Assembly: GCA_016706055.1 (NCBI GenBank)
Contig: JADJKL010000011.1
Coordinates: forward strand, 273,687 to 337,686
From: Chitinophagaceae bacterium
GTDB lineage: Bacteria > Bacteroidota > Bacteroidia > Chitinophagales > Chitinophagaceae
Length of the DNA stretch: 64,000 nucleotides
Direction of reading: 5' to 3'
In this document: piece after piece, positions 59,679 through 64,000 of the stretch
Layout of the letters: every line of letters starts with the position of its first letter
Numbering within the stretch: the first letter of the stretch is position 1
Program-made: the position numbers and the translations under genes
The notes under the pieces: generated by a model
Databases searched by the model: none
Told to the model about the DNA's origin: nothing
What the model saw: only the letters and a program-made list of their open reading frames with translations

Positions 59679-60932
59679 ATGTCTTATTTATTTACTTCTG
59701 AATCTGTTAGTGAAGGACATCCTGATAAAGTAGCTGATCAGATTTCTGATGCGTTAATTGATAATTTTCTTGCCTTTGATCCACAATCAAAAGTGGCTTG
59801 CGAAACGTTGGTTACTACTGGTCAGGTTATTTTAGCTGGCGAAGTAAAATCAAAAGCTTACCTAGATGTACAAGAAATTGCCAGAGGTGTTATCCGTAAG
59901 ATTGGTTACACTAAGAGTGAGTATATGTTTGAAGCAAGTAGTTGTGGAGTATTATCTGCTATTCATGAGCAATCATCCGATATTAATCAAGGTGTTGACA
60001 GAAAGAAGAAAGAAGAGCAGGGTGCAGGTGATCAGGGAATGATGTTTGGATATGCTACTAATGAAACAGAAAACTATATGCCATTGGCATTAGATCTTTC
60101 TCATAAATTATTGATTGAATTGGCTTCTCTTCGGAGAGAGAACAAGCAAATAAAATATTTGCGTCCGGATGCAAAGAGTCAGGTTACATTAGAATATGAT
60201 GATAACAATAAGCCAGTTCGCATTGATGCCATTGTTATATCAACTCAGCATGATGATTTTGATTCAGAAGCAAGAATGTTAGCGAAGATTAAAGATGATA
60301 TAATCAAGATTCTTATTCCAAGAGTAAAGTCTAAGTATAAAAAGTTTGCGAAGCTTTTCAATGAGAATATTAAGTATCACATTAACCCAACAGGTAAATT
60401 TGTAATCGGTGGGCCACATGGCGATACTGGATTAACAGGCCGTAAGATCATTGTTGATACCTATGGTGGTAAAGGTGCTCATGGCGGTGGAGCTTTCAGC
60501 GGAAAAGATCCTTCTAAGGTTGACCGTTCTGCTGCATATGCTACAAGACACATTGCTAAGAATCTGGTTGCCGCAGGTGTGGCAGATGAAGTACTGGTGC
60601 AGGTATCTTATGCAATTGGTGTTGCGCAACCAACTAGTATAAATGTTAATACATACGGCACTGCAAAGGTTAAATTAACTGATGGGCAGATCGGAAAAAT
60701 GGTAGAAAACCTTTTTGATATGCGTCCTTACTTTATTGAACAACGTTTTAAACTAAGAACTCCTATTTATAGTGAAACAGCTGCTTATGGTCATATGGGT
60801 CGTAAGTCAGAAGTTGTAGAAAAGAAATTTACATCTCCCGATGGAAAAACAATTGTAAAAAAAGTTGAATTGTTTACCTGGGAGAAATTGGACTATGTGC
60901 CGAAAGTGAAAAAAGCTTTTGGGTTGAAATAA
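59679..60932 (+). CDS. metK: S-adenosylmethionine synthetase
   Basis: 417 residues. Makes SAM from methionine and ATP. Family motifs: SVSEGHPDKVADQISDALID at the start, GAGDQGMMFGYATNETENYM (MetK signature), FVIGGPHGDTGLTGRKIIVD and GGGAFSGKDPSKVDRSAAYA. A hairpin follows the gene. Housekeeping enzyme, frame intact. The next gene encodes a SAM-dependent RNA methyltransferase. Confidence 0.97.
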   Translation: MSYLFTSESVSEGHPDKVADQISDALIDNFLAFDPQSKVACETLVTTGQVILAGEVKSKAYLDVQEIARGVIRKIGYTKSEYMFEASSCGVLSAIHEQSSDINQGVDRKKKEEQGAGDQGMMFGYATNETENYMPLALDLSHKLLIELASLRRENKQIKYLRPDAKSQVTLEYDDNNKPVRIDAIVISTQHDDFDSEARMLAKIKDDIIKILIPRVKSKYKKFAKLFNENIKYHINPTGKFVIGGPHGDTGLTGRKIIVDTYGGKGAHGGGAFSGKDPSKVDRSAAYATRHIAKNLVAAGVADEVLVQVSYAIGVAQPTSINVNTYGTAKVKLTDGQIGKMVENLFDMRPYFIEQRFKLRTPIYSETAAYGHMGRKSEVVEKKFTSPDGKTIVKKVELFTWEKLDYVPKVKKAFGLK

Positions 60933-60961
60933 ACAGTCTCGTAAATCCTTAATAGATTTTG

Positions 60962-60996
60962 AAACCTGAGAGAATTAAAGTCTTTCAGGTTTTTTG
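60962..60996 (+). terminator. Intrinsic terminator after metK
   Basis: Stem AAACCTGA / TCAGGTTT, 15-base loop, T6 tail. Confidence 0.85.
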
Positions 60997-61031
60997 TTTT
61001 ACTTGTTTCTATACCTCAGTGGCAAAACCAT

Positions 61032-61039
61032 TAATTTTG
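61032..61039 (+). promoter_or_regulatory. Bacteroidota -7 promoter element before the RlmB-type gene
   Basis: TAATTTTG matches TAnnTTTG and lies five bases before the GTG start, suggesting a leaderless message if used. Confidence 0.4.
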
Positions 61040-61043
61040 AAAT

Positions 61044-61805
61044 GTGAAAAATTACAGACAACAACAAAGACCAAAGAAAAATACTCTTGTTATAGGACGC
61101 AATGCTGTACTAACAGCTATGCAAAGTGGTCAACAATTAGATAGGATTTATTTAGATACTAAAGTTATAGGGCCAGAAATAAGCGATATTAAAAGATTAG
61201 CAGGAGAAAATGGAGTACCTGTAAATTATGTTCCAATCTTCAAGCTAAATAGTTTTAATGTTCCTAATCATGAAGGTTGTATAGCCCAAATTGCAAAAGT
61301 GCAATATCAAAACTTACAGGATGTTATTTCTTTTGTAATTGAAAGAGGCGAAGCTCCTTTGTTTATTATTTTGGATGGTGTAACGGATATAAGAAATATT
61401 GGCGGCATTGCCCGTACAGCTTTTTGTACGGGTGTGCATGCAATCATTATTCCTGAAAAAGGAGTAGGGGCATTAAACGAAGATGCTATACTTACCTCTG
61501 CCGGTGCATTGGAGCAAATACCTGGTTGCAGGGTAAACAGTTTGATGAAAGCTGTAGATGAACTCCGTTTGAATGGTATAAAGGTTTATGCCAGTGAAAT
61601 GACTGCGGAAAAAAACATTGCAGATGCAGATTTTAAAGATCCTTGTGCCATTGTGATTGGCAGCGAAGAAAAAGGAATTTATCCGGCGTTGCTGAAAATA
61701 TGTGATGAAAAAGTAAAAATCCCCATGGTAGGGGATTTTGAATCACTAAACGTATCTGTTGCTACTGGAATGATTTTGTATGAAGCAATGAAACAACGAT
61801 TATAA
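61044..61805 (+). CDS. rlmB: SpoU-family 2'-O-ribose RNA methyltransferase (RlmB-like)
   Basis: 253 residues, GTG start. An N-terminal substrate-binding domain (NTLVIGRNAVLTAMQSGQQL) precedes the SPOUT knotted fold: ILDGVTDIRNIGGIARTAFC (motif 1), AIVIGSEEKGI (motif 2) and IPMVGDFESLNVSVATGMIL (motif 3). SAM-dependent methylation of 23S rRNA G2251 is the usual RlmB role, but tRNA-type targets cannot be excluded from sequence. A TAATTTTG element lies five bases before the start. Confidence 0.88.
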   Translation: MKNYRQQQRPKKNTLVIGRNAVLTAMQSGQQLDRIYLDTKVIGPEISDIKRLAGENGVPVNYVPIFKLNSFNVPNHEGCIAQIAKVQYQNLQDVISFVIERGEAPLFIILDGVTDIRNIGGIARTAFCTGVHAIIIPEKGVGALNEDAILTSAGALEQIPGCRVNSLMKAVDELRLNGIKVYASEMTAEKNIADADFKDPCAIVIGSEEKGIYPALLKICDEKVKIPMVGDFESLNVSVATGMILYEAMKQRL

Positions 61806-61871
61806 TATTTTTATACAACAAGAGATATTTTTTTGGGCTCACTAAATTTTTTATTTTGATAAGTTCAATGA

Positions 61872-63056
61872 TTAATTCAGTGACAATTCAATCAACTCGT
61901 CCACAAACTCCCTGAAGGTTTGTTTTAATTCACTATCTGCGTCTGTGCCATAGTTGATAAAGAAAATATGTGTAACTCCTTTAGTTGGGAAATAGAACAT
62001 ATTGGCAGTATAACCTAAGTCACGGCCCTTATGACCTATTCCAAAATCAGCTCCGTTGATGTATGACTTCTGAATACCATATCCGTAGAAGTTTGTATCA
62101 TCTTGTTTACCATAAGTTTCCATAATAGTCATAGAGGAGGGTTTCAGAAATGACCGTTGAACCAATAAGGCATTTTCAAATTTGAAAAGGTCAAAAAGGT
62201 TGCTGAAAATGCCGCCATAACCATTGACGCTTCCTGTTAACAGATTTGATACATTTACAATTGTTTGGATATTATAAAGATCAAAATATCCCTGAGCAAC
62301 AGAAGGAGGTAACTTATCATGTGGTTGATAATAAGTATTACTAAGACCAAGTGGATTTATTATGTATTGTTTTAACAGGTCTGCATGTTTTTTCCCAGTT
62401 TGTTTTTCCAATATCATAGTTATTAATATTGTGTTTGTATTGGAATAAACAGCTGTATCGCCAGCGCTAAAAAGTGCTGGCTTGTTATAAATAAACTCTA
62501 ACAACTCATCCTGACTCCACTTTTTGTTTGGGTTATTAAGTACTGCCAGATAAAATCTATCTTCTTCAATCAGGTCAGGAATTCCGGTTTCATGTTTCAT
62601 GCATTGACCAAGTGTTACAGTTTTTCCATTTGCAATTTTATCCATTGTGCTTGATGGTAGCCAATCATTAATTTTTTTGTTTAAATCTTTGTAACCGATT
62701 CCAGTATTTACTGAATCTTCCATCATTTTAAAAACGAGAGTTCCGATAAAGAGTTTAGTTATACTGGCAGCTTTTGAAATTGTGCCTGGCACAAAATCAA
62801 TATTGTTTGAAATATCTGCCTTGCCGACAGCTCCTACCCAGGTTCCTTTAGAATCATTTATTAAAAGTGAGATACCAGGAAGTCCTTTACGTTTATATTT
62901 GTCAAGTAACGAAATGAAAGCTGCATTTTTTGGATGTATAATACTACTGTCAATCCAAGGAATATCTTGTCCAACGGTTGTTGTCATTAATATTTGAGCT
63001 TTTCTGCATGAAGAAAAGGCAATAACTATGATTAGTACGATAAATGATATTCTCAT
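61872..63056 (-). CDS. Beta-lactamase-fold serine hydrolase, lipoprotein
   Basis: 394 residues with a lipoprotein signal (IVIAFSSC). The class C/DD-peptidase-like triad is visible: SxxK as S98-ITK, YxN as Y204-SN, and the third motif as HKGRDLGY (HxG). The start MRISFIVLIIVIAFSSCRKA is typical. Such proteins are esterases, D-aminopeptidases or penicillin-binding protein-like enzymes; substrate unknown, and no sign of an actual antibiotic role. Overlaps the upstream gene by four bases. Confidence 0.85.
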   Translation of the reverse strand: MRISFIVLIIVIAFSSCRKAQILMTTTVGQDIPWIDSSIIHPKNAAFISLLDKYKRKGLPGISLLINDSKGTWVGAVGKADISNNIDFVPGTISKAASITKLFIGTLVFKMMEDSVNTGIGYKDLNKKINDWLPSSTMDKIANGKTVTLGQCMKHETGIPDLIEEDRFYLAVLNNPNKKWSQDELLEFIYNKPALFSAGDTAVYSNTNTILITMILEKQTGKKHADLLKQYIINPLGLSNTYYQPHDKLPPSVAQGYFDLYNIQTIVNVSNLLTGSVNGYGGIFSNLFDLFKFENALLVQRSFLKPSSMTIMETYGKQDDTNFYGYGIQKSYINGADFGIGHKGRDLGYTANMFYFPTKGVTHIFFINYGTDADSELKQTFREFVDELIELSLN

Positions 63057-63481
63057 AAGTTTATTTTAAAAGTTAGGGAAGGTATTATCTTGGAGTAGAG
63101 CCGGTTATTTTGAAGAACCTGCGAAGGTTGATTTTTTACAGATAGGCTTAAAGCTTTTCGTTTATTTTTTCCTGCTGAAATTAATAAGGGAATACTACCA
63201 GCGATTGAGATTACTCCTAATACTGTGAGTACATCTCCGGAGTTATTTTTTTTAGCTTCTTGTTCAAACAGATTTGCGAGTCCATTCCCTAGACTTGTTG
63301 CAAGTCCCGCCCCAATTAATATTGCTCCTCCTCCCAAAATTATACCTCCTGCTGTTCTTTGGCTTTTACTTTTTTTTAAATACTCTTGTTTTGTTAGTTC
63401 CTTTTTTGGTGCTTCAATCTGTTGATTAAAACCCTTTGTGAGCATTGAAAAAAATGCCAAAAATAAGATTAGCTTTTTCAT
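63053..63481 (-). CDS. Secreted small hypothetical protein
   Basis: 142 residues with a signal peptide (MKKLILFLAFFSMLTKGFNQ) and a Gly-rich hydrophobic central segment (GGIILGGGAILIGAGLATSL, then VISIAGSIPLLISAG), possibly one or two membrane spans. Ends GRL-like: NRLYSKIIPSLTFKINL. Its stop overlaps the start of the serine hydrolase gene. Not recognised. Confidence 0.55.
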   Translation of the reverse strand: MKKLILFLAFFSMLTKGFNQQIEAPKKELTKQEYLKKSKSQRTAGGIILGGGAILIGAGLATSLGNGLANLFEQEAKKNNSGDVLTVLGVISIAGSIPLLISAGKNKRKALSLSVKNQPSQVLQNNRLYSKIIPSLTFKINL

Positions 63482-63499
63482 GTTAAGTTTTTTAGTTGG

Positions 63500-64000
63500 T
63501 TATTTTGATTTGATAAGTCCGATCATAAAACTGTTATAGGGAAGCAATGGCACATATGATTTTACAAATGGAAACTGGAGCCGCTGTTGGTAGGATGTGA
63601 ATACTCTTATTGTCTTTGCTGCAGTAGGGTTTAAAACGTAACTAAAGCCTATGGCGTAAGTTGCCATGGCCTGCATCCTTCCAATACCTTTGTTATTCTC
63701 GTATTCACCCTCTTGATTAAGTTTTAGTTTGGCTGTGGCAGGAATCGAGTGCATATATCCTGCTCCAATTGAAGTTTCTGCTGCCAACCGGGAGTTGAAC
63801 TTATACCTGTAACCAAAATTTAGGTAAAGGGGTAAACCATGCTGTACGTAGCGATGGTAGAAATAACCCAGTTTGACTTCTCCAAGCCATTCATGTTTTT
63901 CTTTTGGCTTCAGAATTTTGCCATACCCAATCTCTAAACCAGGATGAATAGTTTCTTTAAATAATCCGACGAATCTTCCAAAGGGATAGGCGTTTTGAGT
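63500..64000 (-). CDS. Outer-membrane beta-barrel protein, 5' end outside the window
   Basis: The frame is open to base 64000 (...TQNAYPFGRFVGLFKETIHP, then KLGYFYHRYVQHGLPLYLNF), about 166 residues visible. Alternating hydrophobic/aromatic strands with the closing GYRYKFNSRLAAETSIGAGY suggest a small porin-like barrel. A start can be placed only beyond the window. First gene of the run with the two downstream genes. Confidence 0.65.
   Translation of the reverse strand, partial: TQNAYPFGRFVGLFKETIHPGLEIGYGKILKPKEKHEWLGEVKLGYFYHRYVQHGLPLYLNFGYRYKFNSRLAAETSIGAGYMHSIPATAKLKLNQEGEYENNKGIGRMQAMATYAIGFSYVLNPTAAKTIRVFTSYQQRLQFPFVKSYVPLLPYNSFMIGLIKSK

Noticed and set aside
1..64000. CRISPR arrays, tRNA or rRNA genes, prophage genes, toxin-antitoxin pairs
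   Set aside because: No regular direct-repeat/spacer arrays, no cloverleaf-type sequence noticed, and no phage structural or toxin family was recognised; a tRNA or covariance search would be needed to be certain.

Overview
This 64 kb window is a low-GC chromosomal stretch of a Bacteroidota bacterium, most likely from the Chitinophagaceae or a close relative. The evidence is a type IX secretion (T9SS) sorting domain, GLPGLI, DUF4270 and DUF4403 families, SusC-like and BtuB-like TonB receptors, many Cys-lipoproteins, and TAnnTTTG promoter elements just upstream of several starts. No rRNA, tRNA, CRISPR array, prophage or plasmid module was seen.

Layout. 1-7.5 kb: 5'-truncated tail-specific protease, then convergent ROK sugar kinase and FHS-type sugar transporter, then glgA-glgC. 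7.5-12.2 kb: GLPGLI protein and a large outer-membrane receptor gene interrupted by a decayed IS3-family element. 12.4-15.6 kb: glgB and a TPR protein. 15.8-19.6 kb: argS, GtrA, DUF4403. 19.7-23.8 kb: small orphan genes, one set between 21-bp direct repeats that contain a promoter-like element, and a tandem pair of secreted paralogs. 23.9-25.8 kb: dnaK. 26-30.5 kb: secreted or exported proteins separated by copies of a short interspersed repeat. 30.9-35.9 kb: small conserved proteins and glnS. 36.2-40.5 kb: a 1,425-residue modular T9SS cell-surface protein. 40.7-47.8 kb: methylmalonyl-CoA mutase large subunit, an IscA-type protein, DinB, a lipoprotein with a triplicated His/Cys motif, a subtilase and an ALDH7-type dehydrogenase. 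47.9-57.1 kb: a leftward run with a secreted protein, a TonB receptor, panB, ppx, ppk1, a heptose-phosphate adenylyltransferase, a flippase-like membrane protein and panC. 57.2-64 kb: one-domain glycogen-synthase-like protein, DUF4270 lipoprotein, metK, an RlmB-type methyltransferase, a serine hydrolase and an outer-membrane protein cut by the window end.

How genes work together. glgA, glgC and glgB form a complete ADP-glucose glycogen route, with sugar uptake and phosphorylation genes beside it. ppk1 and ppx overlap and make and break polyphosphate, a second storage polymer. panB and panC lie in the same leftward block for pantothenate synthesis.

Quality warning. At least fifteen genes, including argS, glnS and dnaK, are broken by single-base gains or losses, mostly at or near homopolymers. 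I joined the fragments and read most of these as sequencing or assembly errors. The receptor interrupted by the IS element is the clearest genuine pseudogene. I found no convincing new multi-gene system. The best leads are the short interspersed repeats, the triplicated His/Cys motif lipoprotein, and the 31-bp phased repeats at one IS end.
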